Shown here piece by piece: positions 1 to 10,424 of a stretch of 64,000 bases of DNA. Within the stretch, counting starts at the first letter, position 1. Every line of letters starts with the position of its first letter. Under the pieces are notes generated by a model that did no database searches, was not told the DNA's origin, and saw only the letters and a list, made by a program, of their open reading frames with translations. Where the stretch lies: positions 558,001-622,000 of the forward strand of contig NZ_JASZYF010000001.1 in NCBI RefSeq assembly GCF_030317115.1, in the 5' to 3' direction. Source of the stretch: Variovorax gracilis (GTDB lineage: Bacteria; Pseudomonadota; Gammaproteobacteria; Burkholderiales; Burkholderiaceae_C). The position numbers and the translations under genes are program-made.

Positions 1-1672
<1,672 letters not shown>

Positions 1673-1676
<4 letters not shown>

Positions 1677-2383
1677 CCGCCAAGGAAATCTCTCCCGGCC
1701 TGATCGTCCAGCGGTTCACGCCGCCGCTCGCGCTTGCCGATTTCAAGCTGATCGCGTTCGACATGGACTCGACGCTGATCAACATCGAATGCATCGACGA
1801 GATCGCCGACGCGGTAGGCAAGAAGGCCGAGGTGGCCGCCATCACCGAAGCCACGATGCGCGGCGAGATCAAGGACTTCAAGGAAAGCCTGCGGCGCCGC
1901 GTGGCGCTGCTGAAGGGCGTACCGGTCGCCGCGTTGCAGAGCGTCTACGACAAGCGTCTCCGGCTCAATCCGGGCGCCGAGCAACTGGTCGCGGCATGCA
2001 AGGCTGCCGGGCTCAAGGTGCTGCTGGTCTCCGGCGGATTCACCTTCTTCGCAAACCGGGTCAAGGACCGGCTCGGCATCGACTTTGCGCGCTCCAACCT
2101 GCTGGACGAAGCCGACGGACAGCTCACGGGCAGCGTCGTGCAGCAGTCCTGGGGCGACATCTGCGACGGTGCGGAAAAGCGCCGCACCCTGCTGGAAGTG
2201 GCTTCGCTGCTCGGCATCTCGCCGGGCGAAACCATCGCCGTCGGTGACGGCGCGAACGACCTGCCGATGATGGGCGAGGCGGGTCTCTCCGTCGCCTACC
2301 ACGCCAAGCCGAAGGTGCGTGAGCAGGCCATGGTCGCGATCAACGAAGGCGGCCTCGACCGCCTGCTCGAAGTCATGAGGTGA
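1673..2383 (+). CDS. serB: Phosphoserine phosphatase SerB
   Basis: Hydrolyses L-phosphoserine to serine, the last step of serine synthesis; a cytosolic HAD-superfamily enzyme. The 236-residue product carries the HAD motifs in order: DMDST at residues 30-34 (nucleophile Asp30, acid/base Asp32), SGGFT near residue 119, and GDGANDLPM near residue 192. It lacks the long N-terminal ACT-like extension of E. coli SerB, so it is a short-form enzyme. The ATG overlaps the mfd stop. A longer open frame runs upstream in the same frame but lies inside mfd and is not real. The following gene starts six bases after the stop. Confidence 0.95.
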
Positions 2384-2388
2384 ACACC

Positions 2389-3639
2389 ATGAGCGACGCC
2401 GACAAGGGCCAAGGCCTGCCAGTCACATCGGACACGGTGCATGGCGACCGGCGCTTCGGCGCCGAGCACGGCAGCATCCACAAGCCGATCCACACCTCGG
2501 TGCAATACGGCTACGAGCGGGTCGAAGACCTGATCGGCGTGTTCCAGGGCACCCTCAAGAACAGCTTCAGCTACGCGCGCCAGGGCACCCCGACGACGGC
2601 AGCGCTCGAGGCCAAGATCAGCCAGCTCGAACAGGGCATTGGCACCGTCTGCTTTTCTACCGGCATGGCCGCGCTCAGCGCGATCTTCCTGACGCTGTTG
2701 CGCTCGGGCGACCACGTCGTGTCGAGCCAGTTCGTCTTCGGCAACACCAACAGCCTGTTCGGCACGCTCAACGATCTCGGGATTGCGGTCAGCAAAGTCG
2801 ACGCGGGCTCGGTGGATACGATCCGAGCAGCGCTGCTCCCGAACACGCGCATGGTCTTCGTTGAGACGATCGCCAATCCCGGCACGCAGATTCCCGACAT
2901 CGAAGCCATCGGCGCACTGTGCCGCGAGCGCGGGCTGCTCTATGTCGTGGACAACACCATCACCTCGCCCGCCCTGTTCCGGCCGAGGACGGTCGGCGCG
3001 GGCCTGGTCATCAACTCGCTCACCAAGACCATCGCCGGGCACGGCGCGGCTCTCGGCGGGGCAGTGACCAATACCGGCCTGTTCGATTGGGCCGGCTACC
3101 CGAACATCTCGCAGAGCTACCGCGGCCTCGATGCCCGCCAGCAAGGCCTGCAGCAATTGCGGAAGAAGGGTTTGCGCGACATGGGCGCGACCCTCTCGCC
3201 GGAGCAGGCGCACCGCATCAGCCTGGGCGCCGAGACACTCGGACTGCGCGTGGCGCAGACCAGCGCCACAGCCTTGTCACTGGCGCGCTTTCTGCAGGGC
3301 CACACGGCGATTGCGACGGTTCACTACCCGATGCTCGAAAGCCACCCGCAGCACGCGCTGGCCGTGCGGCACTTCAAGGCGGGCTCGTGGCTGCTGGCTT
3401 TCGAGCTGCGCGACGGCGCCAATGTCCCGGCTGTGCTCAACCGGCTTCAACTGCCGATCAAGGCCACCGGGCTTGGGGACAACCGAACGCTGGTCATCCC
3501 GGTGGCGCCCACGATCTACTGGGAAGCAGGAGCGGCGGTGCGTGCCCAGATGGGCATTGCGGACGGGCTGGTGCGGGTCTCCGTCGGGCTGGAAGCCGCG
3601 GACGAGCTGATCGAGGACTTCGGGCGCGCACTGAGCTAG
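2389..3639 (+). CDS. Cystathionine gamma-synthase family PLP enzyme (Cys/Met metabolism)
   Basis: A fold-type I pyridoxal-phosphate enzyme of the Cys/Met metabolism family (cystathionine gamma-synthase, O-acylhomoserine sulfhydrylase, methionine gamma-lyase). The 416-residue product shows YGRQG-like substrate/cofactor residues (SYARQGTPT), a cofactor-binding CFSTGMAA segment, the VVDNT motif, and the PLP lysine at residue 213 in SLTKTIAGHG. I chose the ATG at 2389 because GAGGTG lies six bases upstream; a GTG at 2380 overlapping the serB stop is the alternative. Which reaction it performs cannot be fixed from sequence alone; a transsulfuration or sulfhydrylase role next to serB fits a serine/sulfur amino-acid theme. 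Confidence 0.85.
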   Translation: MSDADKGQGLPVTSDTVHGDRRFGAEHGSIHKPIHTSVQYGYERVEDLIGVFQGTLKNSFSYARQGTPTTAALEAKISQLEQGIGTVCFSTGMAALSAIFLTLLRSGDHVVSSQFVFGNTNSLFGTLNDLGIAVSKVDAGSVDTIRAALLPNTRMVFVETIANPGTQIPDIEAIGALCRERGLLYVVDNTITSPALFRPRTVGAGLVINSLTKTIAGHGAALGGAVTNTGLFDWAGYPNISQSYRGLDARQQGLQQLRKKGLRDMGATLSPEQAHRISLGAETLGLRVAQTSATALSLARFLQGHTAIATVHYPMLESHPQHALAVRHFKAGSWLLAFELRDGANVPAVLNRLQLPIKATGLGDNRTLVIPVAPTIYWEAGAAVRAQMGIADGLVRVSVGLEAADELIEDFGRALS

Positions 3640-3727
3640 CGGCAGGACGAGGCTGGGGGCAACCCTTATCGCGTGAAACGATGAGGCCGGGACAATGCGG
3701 CACACGATCGAGTCCCCGGAGGCCCCC

Positions 3728-5296
3728 ATGTACCCAGGCAAGCATGCGCAGCAATACGCCAACCGCCCTGCTTTCATCATGGCTGGCAGCGGCGAGTCCA
3801 TGACCTACGCGGAGCTGGAGGCTCGCAGCAACCGTCTCGCGCACCTGCTGCGCGCGCAGGGCCTGAACCGGCTGGACCACTATGCCGTGTTCATGGAGAA
3901 CAACCGCTATTTCTTGGAATCGTGCGTGGCGGGCGAGCGCTCGGGGCTCTACTACACCTGCATCAACGCCTACCTCGCGCCCGAGGAAATGGCGTACGTC
4001 GTCAACAACAGCGAATCGACAGTGCTGATCACGTCGGCCGAGAAACTCGCCGTCGCGCGGCAGGCGCTGGCCGACTGTCCCAAGGTCCAGCTGTGCCTCG
4101 TCGCGGGCGGAGGCGCCGGCGTCGCAGGGCGGGTCGGCACGGCGCGGCTGGTGGACTTCGATGAAGCCGTTGCCGGCATGCCCGACACTCCGATCGAAGA
4201 CGAGTGGCTGGGCACCGCCATGCTCTATTCGTCAGGCACCACCGGCCGGCCCAAGGGCGTGCTGCGGCCGCTGCCCGACAACCCGCCGAGCCAGCCGTTG
4301 CCGCTCTTCGGCTTCCTGAACAAGCTCTGGCAGTGCGAGGAAGGAATGATGTATCTCTCGCCTGCCCCGCTGTATCACTCGGCGCCGCTGGCCAACGTCT
4401 CGCTGGCGATCCGCAACGGCGGCACCGTGATCATCATGGAGCACTTCGATCCGCAGCAGTACCTCGCGCTCATCGCGAAGTATCGGATCACGCACACCCA
4501 ACTCGTCCCGACGATGTTCTCGCGCATGCTCAAGCTGCCGCCCGAAGAGCGGGCAAGAGCCGACCTGTCCACGCTGAAGATCGCCATTCACGCCGCCGCG
4601 CCCTGCCCGGCGCAGGTGAAGGAACAGATGATCGAATGGTGGGGGCCCATCATCCACGAGTACTACGGCGCCACGGAGGGCCTCGGGTTCACCGCATGCG
4701 ACAGCCACGAATGGCTGGCCCACCGCGGCACGGTGGGCAAGGTGCTGCTGGGCGACATCCACATCTTCGACGAGCAGATGCAGCCGGTCCCCAAGGGCCA
4801 GTCGGGCGAGATCTGGTTCAAGACCGCAACTCCCTTCGTCTATTTCAACGACCCGGAGCGCACGGCGCTCACCCGCTCGCGCGACGGCACCATGAGCACG
4901 GTGGGCGACATGGGCTACCTCGACGACGACGACTTTCTTCACCTCACTGACCGCTCGACCTTCATGATCATCTCGGGCGGCGTCAACATCTATCCGCAGG
5001 AATGCGAGAACCTGCTGATCACCCATCCCAAGGTCGGCGATGCGGCAGTGTTCGGCGTGCCCAACAAGGACCTGGGCGAGGAAGTGAAGGCGGTCGTGCA
5101 GACTTTGCCGGGCGTGGCCCACACGCCCGACCTGGCTGTCGAGTTGATCGAGTTCTGCCGCTCGCACCTCGCGCACATGAAGTGCCCGAAGACCGTGGAC
5201 TTCACCGACCAACTACCGCGCCTGCCCACCGGCAAGCTCTACAAGCGCAAGCTGCGCGATGCGTTCTGGGTCGGACACGCCAGCCGCATCGTCTGA
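3728..5296 (+). CDS. Acyl-CoA synthetase (AMP-forming ligase)
   Basis: Activates a carboxylic acid to its acyl-CoA through an acyl-adenylate; probably cytosolic or membrane-associated. The 522-residue product has the ANL-superfamily signatures: YSSGTTGRPKG phosphate-binding loop near residue 167, YYGATEG near residue 315, the TGD-like hinge region (STVGDMGYLD), ISGGVNIYP, and the C-terminal catalytic lysine in PTGKLYKRKLR. The start at 3728 has GGAGG five bases upstream; an in-frame ATG at 3695 lacks such a site. The substrate is unknown; the sequence resembles fatty- or aromatic-acid ligases. It follows the PLP gene by 88 bases and is convergent with the aminotransferase gene. Confidence 0.88.
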   Translation: MYPGKHAQQYANRPAFIMAGSGESMTYAELEARSNRLAHLLRAQGLNRLDHYAVFMENNRYFLESCVAGERSGLYYTCINAYLAPEEMAYVVNNSESTVLITSAEKLAVARQALADCPKVQLCLVAGGGAGVAGRVGTARLVDFDEAVAGMPDTPIEDEWLGTAMLYSSGTTGRPKGVLRPLPDNPPSQPLPLFGFLNKLWQCEEGMMYLSPAPLYHSAPLANVSLAIRNGGTVIIMEHFDPQQYLALIAKYRITHTQLVPTMFSRMLKLPPEERARADLSTLKIAIHAAAPCPAQVKEQMIEWWGPIIHEYYGATEGLGFTACDSHEWLAHRGTVGKVLLGDIHIFDEQMQPVPKGQSGEIWFKTATPFVYFNDPERTALTRSRDGTMSTVGDMGYLDDDDFLHLTDRSTFMIISGGVNIYPQECENLLITHPKVGDAAVFGVPNKDLGEEVKAVVQTLPGVAHTPDLAVELIEFCRSHLAHMKCPKTVDFTDQLPRLPTGKLYKRKLRDAFWVGHASRIV

Positions 5297-5309
5297 CGCC
5301 GCTATCCGT

Positions 5310-6497
5310 TCAGAGCGCTGCGCCGAGGCGCGCAATGCCTTCCTGAATCTTCTCGACATTGGCGGTAGCGAAGCTCAGGCGCAGCGTTGAAACGTCGGGC
5401 TTCTCCGCGAAGAACGGCGCGCCTGGCACGAAGGCCACGAGCTTCTCGATGGCGCGCTTGGCGAACACGTTGGCGTCGGCGACCTTGCCGTTTGCGCCGG
5501 TGAGACGCGCCCAGAAGAACAAGCCCCCTCCAGGCTGCGTGAAAGTAATGGCATCGCCCAGTTCCTTCTGCAGCGCGGTACCCATGGCCTGCGCACGTTC
5601 GGCGTAGACCTTGCGCACATTGGCCAGCGTGCCCGGCATGCGGCCGCTCCTGAGGTACTGCGCCGCGGTCGCCTGCGCGAAGGTGCTGGTATGCGCATCG
5701 CTGAACTGCTTGCACATGGTTGCCTTCGCGAGCAGTTCGGCCGGGCCGATCATCCAGCCGATGCGCAGACCGGGGCTCAACACCTTGCTCAGGCTGCCGC
5801 AGTGCACGACGAGTTCGCGGCTGCCGGGCACGTCCTGGCTCAGCGACATGATCGACGGCGGCGGCGCCTTGTCGAAGTAGAGGTCGCCGTAGGGATCGTC
5901 CTCGACGATCAGCGTCTGGTGCTTCACCGCCATCTCAAGCACCTTTTTGCGTCGCTCCAGGCTGAGCAAGGCGCCGCTGGGGTTGCCGAAGGTCGGGATG
6001 AGGTAGACAAACTTCGGCTTGTGTTCGGCGATGAGTCTCTCGAGCTCGTCGGTGCGCACCCCATCGGCATCGATGGGGGCGCTGATCAATTGCGCGCCGT
6101 AGAGGCGAAAGCACTGGATGGTCGCGAGGAAGGTCGGGCCTTCGACGATCACCTTGTCGCCGGGAGAGATCAGCGTCTTGCCGAGCAGGTCGAGCGCCTG
6201 CTGGCTGCCCGTGGTGACGATGAGGCCGCTCGGGTCGACGTCGACGCCCTTGGTCTTCATGAAGGCGCCGAGTTGCGTGCGAAGCGGCTCGTAGCCTTCG
6301 GTCGCACCGTACTGCAGCGCGCCGCCCGGCTCTTCCGCCAGCGCCCTGGCGCTCGCTTCCTTCAAGCCCTCGACGTCGAACATCGCGCTGTCCGGAAAGC
6401 CACCCGCAAAGCTGATGATGCCGGGCGTGCCGAGCAGCTTGAAGAGTTCGCGGATGGCGGAAGTTTCGACGTTGTCGAGGCGGGAGGCGAATTGCAT
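5310..6497 (-). CDS. PLP-dependent aminotransferase, class I/II (2-aminoadipate aminotransferase-like)
   Basis: A fold-type I aminotransferase of 395 residues. Visible features are the N-terminal ISFAGGFPD segment, the YGATEGYEPLR segment, VTTGSQQALDL cofactor loop, PTFGNPSG, the VEDDPYGDLYF aspartate, and the PLP lysine at residue 238 in HCGSLSKVLSPGLRIGW. This pattern is that of the LysN/AroH-like branch (2-aminoadipate or broad-range aromatic/branched aminotransferases) without the winged-helix domain of MocR regulators. The ATG at 6497 begins where family homology starts; the frame stays open further upstream without homology. It is divergent from the exported protein gene at 6650. Confidence 0.88.
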   Translation of the reverse strand: MQFASRLDNVETSAIRELFKLLGTPGIISFAGGFPDSAMFDVEGLKEASARALAEEPGGALQYGATEGYEPLRTQLGAFMKTKGVDVDPSGLIVTTGSQQALDLLGKTLISPGDKVIVEGPTFLATIQCFRLYGAQLISAPIDADGVRTDELERLIAEHKPKFVYLIPTFGNPSGALLSLERRKKVLEMAVKHQTLIVEDDPYGDLYFDKAPPPSIMSLSQDVPGSRELVVHCGSLSKVLSPGLRIGWMIGPAELLAKATMCKQFSDAHTSTFAQATAAQYLRSGRMPGTLANVRKVYAERAQAMGTALQKELGDAITFTQPGGGLFFWARLTGANGKVADANVFAKRAIEKLVAFVPGAPFFAEKPDVSTLRLSFATANVEKIQEGIARLGAAL

Positions 6498-6649
6498 GGG
6501 AACTTTCTGTCGGAGAGTTGCAGCCCGCCATTGTCGCAGCGACACCCGCCCTGAGCGGCCTGGATCCCTCGGTACCAATGACCGCCCGCGGTGTATGGTC
6601 TCGATTTCCGCAGCGCCGCACCGGCGCTGGCTGCAAAGGAGGTTTCGCC

Positions 6650-7522
6650 GTGGGCCTGCGAACTTTTCTTCCCGTACTGACGGTGGCAGTTGCAGCCACC
6701 TGGACGACCTGGGCGCCGCCAGCCGCCGCGCAGGCTGGCGCCTCCGCGTTGCGAGCAACCTACGACAAGCTCGCTCCCGGCATGGCGAGCAGCCCGTTCG
6801 GGCGACCGATGGTTCTGAATTCCGCCGAAACGGCGAACGGCCTCAAAGGCGAGGTGTTCGGCGTACTGGATCATCCGCTAGGCAAGGTCAGCGCCGCGCT
6901 CAGTACGCCGAAGCAATGGTGCGAGATGCTGATGCTCCATCTCAACAACCGTGCCTGCCGGGTCGACGCCGCCAAGCAGACCCTGACACTGAGCGTGGTA
7001 CGGCGCTACGACGTTCCCATCGACGACGCGTTCGAGCTGACTTTCAACTTCCAGGTCGTCAGCGCGAAGCCTGACTACTTCAATGCGAAACTGACTTCGG
7101 GCAAGGGTCCGTTCGGCACGCGCAACTATCGCATTTCGCTCGAAGGCATCCCCGTCGGAACGGGAAAATCCTTCGTTCAATTCAGTTATGCCTACGATCA
7201 GGGCTCCGCGACACGCGCGGCAACCCGCAGCTACCTGGCAACCCTGGGACGCGGCAAAGTGGGCTTCACGGTCGTCAAGAAGCAAGCGAACGGCGAGCCC
7301 GAACTCATGGGGGGCATGCTGGGCTTGATGGAACGCAACGCCATGCGCTACTTCCTGGCGCTGGACGCCTACCTGAGCGCGCCGGACGACTTCGAGAAGC
7401 GCCTGGCGCTCTGGTATGCAAGCGTGGAAAAGTACCCGCGGCAGTTGCACGACCTCGACGAGGCAGAGTACCTCGAGTTGAAACGCATGGACCGGAAGCG
7501 CCAGAGCCGGGCGCGCCCCTGA
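6650..7522 (+). CDS. Exported protein of unknown function
   Basis: I do not recognise a named family. The GTG start has a perfect AAAGGAGG site ending about seven bases upstream, whereas the in-frame ATG upstream has none. The 290-residue product starts with a short basic stretch, a hydrophobic core and an AAAQA cleavage-like site near residue 29, so it should be secreted to the periplasm. The mature part contains two cysteines about 13 residues apart (WCEMLMLHLNNRACR) that could form a disulfide, and is otherwise rich in beta-prone segments and a basic C-terminal tail. It lies nine bases ahead of the SulP gene and may share its transcript. Confidence 0.7.
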   Translation: MGLRTFLPVLTVAVAATWTTWAPPAAAQAGASALRATYDKLAPGMASSPFGRPMVLNSAETANGLKGEVFGVLDHPLGKVSAALSTPKQWCEMLMLHLNNRACRVDAAKQTLTLSVVRRYDVPIDDAFELTFNFQVVSAKPDYFNAKLTSGKGPFGTRNYRISLEGIPVGTGKSFVQFSYAYDQGSATRAATRSYLATLGRGKVGFTVVKKQANGEPELMGGMLGLMERNAMRYFLALDAYLSAPDDFEKRLALWYASVEKYPRQLHDLDEAEYLELKRMDRKRQSRARP

Positions 7523-7530
7523 TCGGCATC

Positions 7531-9219
7531 ATGCAGCGCCGGATCCTTGCGTCGCTTCGCGGCTACCGCATCGAATGGCTGTCGCGCGATCTCGTTGCCG
7601 GGCTGATGCTCGCGGCCATCGCCATTCCCGGCCAACTCGCCACTGCGCGGCTGGCGGGGATGCCTCCCGAGACGGGCATCTATGCGTTCGCGGCCGGCTC
7701 GATCGCATTTGCGGCTTTCGGCGCCAACCGCTTCATGTCGGTCGGGGCGGACTCGACCATTGCGCCGATCTTTGCCGGCGGGCTGGCATCGATCGCCGTT
7801 GCGAGCGGCCATGGCCATGCGCAACTGGCCCCGCTCTTCGCGCTGCTGGTCGGCTCCGTGCTCATTGCGATCGGCCTTCTGCGGGCCGGGTGGCTCGCGA
7901 CGCTGCTGTCTGTTCCCGTCACCACGGGCTTTCTGGCGGGCATCTCGATCCACATCGTCGTGGGCGAACTGCCCACGTTGCTGGGCGTTCCCGACGAGAA
8001 AGGACACCTCCTCGTCCGGCTCGCCCACGTCATCAGCCAGGTGCCCCACGCCAATCCCTTTGCGTTTGCATTGGGCGCCGGTGTCCTCTGCGTGACGCTG
8101 GCCGCGTCGCGTATCAGCCCCCGGATTCCGGGGGCCCTGCTGGGCCTGGTCGGGGCGGGCGCGGCGACGGCGTTCTTCCATCTCGAGTCGCGCGGCGTCA
8201 GCCTGCTGGGCCCCCTGTCCGTGACGCTGCCGCACTTCTCCTTTCCCGGCCTGCCCGGGATCGATGAACTCGGCCGCATGGTGCAACTGGCACTGGTGGT
8301 CGCCATGGTTTGCGTCATGCAGACAGCGGCGGTAGCGAGCACCTTCCCCTCCGACGAAGGCAGGGCCGAGGACGTCAGTCGAGATTTCGGCGCGGTCGGG
8401 GCCGGGAGCGTCGCCGCAGCGCTGGTCGGCTCCTTTCCCGTCAACGCCAGCCCGCCCCGCACGGCGATCGTTCGCGAATCCGGAGGGCAAAGCCAATTGG
8501 CGGCACTCGCGGCGGTCGCGCTGGTGGTCGCGCTGGTGATCGCAGCGTCAGGATTGACGGCCTATGTGCCCCACGCCGCGCTGTCCGGCATCCTCCTCTA
8601 CGTCGCCTGGCGCATTTTCCGCATCAACGAGATGCGCCAGATCCATCACCGCGGCGGCCTCGAGATCCTGCTGGTGGCGGCAAGCGCCGCGCTCGTCATT
8701 GCGCTGCCGATAGAGACCGGCATGCTGCTGGCCATCGTGATGTCCTTCGTGCACAGCCTGTATATCGTTGCCAGGCCCTATTGCGTCGAGCTGGCTCGCG
8801 TGCCCGGCAGCACCGTGTGGTGGCCACCTGTACCGGATGCGCCTTTCGAGCACGAGATCGGGGTCCTCGTCTTCGCCCCGGGCGCGCCGCTCAACTTCAC
8901 CAACTGCGAGCGCATCTGCGCCGAAATACGGTCGGCCATCGCGCGCCAGCGCCAGCCCGTGAAGCTGCTGGTCATCGAGGCCAACGGCATCATCGACATC
9001 GACTACACGGGCTCGCAAGTCCTGCGGCGAGCCATCGCGGAGTGGCAAGACGCCGGCATCGTGGTGGCCATGGCCCGGCTGTCCGCTGGACGCGCGCGTG
9101 AGCAGGCCCATCGCACCGGCGTGATCGAGACGCTCGGCCAGGAGCGCGTGTTCATGTCGGTCGAGGAAGCCGTGCGAACGCTCTCCCCGCTCCGACCTCC
9201 GGCAGCGGCGCCGGCCTAA
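7531..9219 (+). CDS. SulP-family anion transporter with C-terminal STAS domain
   Basis: A 562-residue inner-membrane transporter of the SLC26/SulP family, which moves sulfate, bicarbonate or dicarboxylates. Roughly the first 420 residues form about a dozen hydrophobic helices (for example residues 10-110 and 230-400), and the N-terminal part has the SulP AIPGQLATARLAGMPPETGIYA segment typical of the family. Residues about 440-550 form a cytoplasmic STAS domain (VLVFAPGAPLNFTNCERI and VIEANGIIDIDYTGSQVL). The substrate cannot be told from sequence. The start directly follows the stop of the exported protein, suggesting co-transcription. Confidence 0.9.
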   Translation: MQRRILASLRGYRIEWLSRDLVAGLMLAAIAIPGQLATARLAGMPPETGIYAFAAGSIAFAAFGANRFMSVGADSTIAPIFAGGLASIAVASGHGHAQLAPLFALLVGSVLIAIGLLRAGWLATLLSVPVTTGFLAGISIHIVVGELPTLLGVPDEKGHLLVRLAHVISQVPHANPFAFALGAGVLCVTLAASRISPRIPGALLGLVGAGAATAFFHLESRGVSLLGPLSVTLPHFSFPGLPGIDELGRMVQLALVVAMVCVMQTAAVASTFPSDEGRAEDVSRDFGAVGAGSVAAALVGSFPVNASPPRTAIVRESGGQSQLAALAAVALVVALVIAASGLTAYVPHAALSGILLYVAWRIFRINEMRQIHHRGGLEILLVAASAALVIALPIETGMLLAIVMSFVHSLYIVARPYCVELARVPGSTVWWPPVPDAPFEHEIGVLVFAPGAPLNFTNCERICAEIRSAIARQRQPVKLLVIEANGIIDIDYTGSQVLRRAIAEWQDAGIVVAMARLSAGRAREQAHRTGVIETLGQERVFMSVEEAVRTLSPLRPPAAAPA

Positions 9220-9232
9220 ACTCGCCGCCACG

Positions 9233-9871
9233 ATGAAAAAAGCCGCGATCGAATCCTTCTTCGCAATACTCCAGGCCGCGAATCCGACACCGGAAACCGA
9301 ACTCGAATACAGCACGCCCTTCGAACTCCTGGCGGCCGTCCTTCTGTCCGCGCAGGCCACGGACGTCGGAGTGAACAAGGCCACGCGCAAGCTGTTTCCG
9401 GTCGCAAACACACCGCAGGCGATCCTGAACCTGGGCGTCGAAGGCCTGGAAAGCTACATCAAGACCATCGGTCTCTATCGCAGCAAGGCCAAGCACCTGA
9501 TCGAGGCCTGCCGCATGCTGGTGGAGCAGCACGGCGGCGAGGTGCCGAGGACGCGAGCGGAGCTCGAAGCGCTGCCTGGCGTGGGGCGCAAGACCGCGAA
9601 CGTGGTGTTGAACGTCGCCTTCGGCGAGGCGACGATGGCGGTCGACACGCACATCTTCCGCGTCGGCAACCGCACCGGGCTTGCGCCGGGCAAGACGCCG
9701 CTGGAGGTCGAGATGAAGCTCGAGAAGCGCGTGCCTGCGGCGTACCGCCTGCATGCGCACCACTGGCTGATCCTGCACGGACGCTACGTCTGCGTGGCGC
9801 GCAAACCCTTGTGCTACCAGTGCGCAGTGGCGCCTTGTTGCGACTACAAGCCCAAGACCCCAGCGCCCTGA
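9233..9871 (+). CDS. nth: Endonuclease III (DNA glycosylase/AP lyase)
   Basis: Removes oxidised pyrimidines and cleaves the abasic site during base-excision repair. The 212-residue product has every diagnostic element: helix-hairpin-helix LPGVGRKTA with catalytic Lys120, catalytic Asp138 in VDTHIFRV, and the C-X6-C-X2-C-X5-C iron-sulfur motif at Cys187, 194, 197 and 203. These positions equal those of the E. coli enzyme. The gene ends four bases before the stop of the convergent cobC phosphatase gene. Confidence 0.97.
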   Translation: MKKAAIESFFAILQAANPTPETELEYSTPFELLAAVLLSAQATDVGVNKATRKLFPVANTPQAILNLGVEGLESYIKTIGLYRSKAKHLIEACRMLVEQHGGEVPRTRAELEALPGVGRKTANVVLNVAFGEATMAVDTHIFRVGNRTGLAPGKTPLEVEMKLEKRVPAAYRLHAHHWLILHGRYVCVARKPLCYQCAVAPCCDYKPKTPAP

Positions 9872-9880
9872 TCGATCAGG
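9867..9880. other. Perfect 14-bp palindrome spanning two convergent stop codons
   Basis: The sequence CCTGATCGATCAGG is its own reverse complement. It contains the nth stop on the plus strand and the cobC stop on the minus strand. There is no loop and no T-tract, so it is not a classical terminator. It may be a coincidence of two TGA codons in convergent genes or a protein-binding site. Confidence 0.5.
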
Positions 9881-10424
9881 CTTCGATCGTCACGCATTCG
9901 CCGAACGCGATCGGCTGCGACGGCCATTGATCGGCGTGGTCGACGCAGCGCGTGCCGTCGCGCAGCAGCCAGACGGCGCGGATCACGCCGGCGTGCGTGA
10001 TCCAGATCGCATCGCGCCCGCCGGCATGCCAGTCGTCGAAGGCTTCCCCTACTCGCCTCATGAACTGACGCGTGCTTTCGCCGATGCGGCCTGCAGGTGT
10101 ATCGGCGAATTCTCGGGTCCAGGTTTCGAACTCGGCGCGATCGATCGCCGTCCACGGGCCGCCCTCCCACGCACCCATGTCCATCTCGGCGATGCGAGGG
10201 TCCGGCCGGGGACTGAGATCGGGCCGCAAGACCGAAAGGGCGCGCGCGAGTTCGGAACATCGCATCAGCGGAGAGCAGGCCATCGCGACGTCCAAAGGGA
10301 GCATGGGGGCTACCCTTTCCGCCACCGCCAGCGTCACTTCGGGAAGCACCGGAACATCGGTTCGACCGTAGCACTGCCCTTCTTCAGCAGTGGTCTGCGC
10401 GTGTCGGACGAGCAGGAGCTTCAT
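9876..10424 (-). CDS. cobC: Alpha-ribazole phosphatase (histidine phosphatase superfamily)
   Basis: Removes the phosphate in the last stages of nucleotide-loop assembly of cobalamin. The 182-residue product has the phosphohistidine motif LVRHAQTT at the N-terminus (His9), a conserved glutamate in RIAEMDMGAWEG, and the second histidine in WITHAGVIRAV. The ATG overlaps the cobS stop (ATGA), so it is the last gene of a coupled cobQ-cobT-cobS-cobC operon. The family assignment rests on both the motifs and this context; histidine phosphatases in general are broad. Confidence 0.9.
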   Translation of the reverse strand: MKLLLVRHAQTTAEEGQCYGRTDVPVLPEVTLAVAERVAPMLPLDVAMACSPLMRCSELARALSVLRPDLSPRPDPRIAEMDMGAWEGGPWTAIDRAEFETWTREFADTPAGRIGESTRQFMRRVGEAFDDWHAGGRDAIWITHAGVIRAVWLLRDGTRCVDHADQWPSQPIAFGECVTIEA

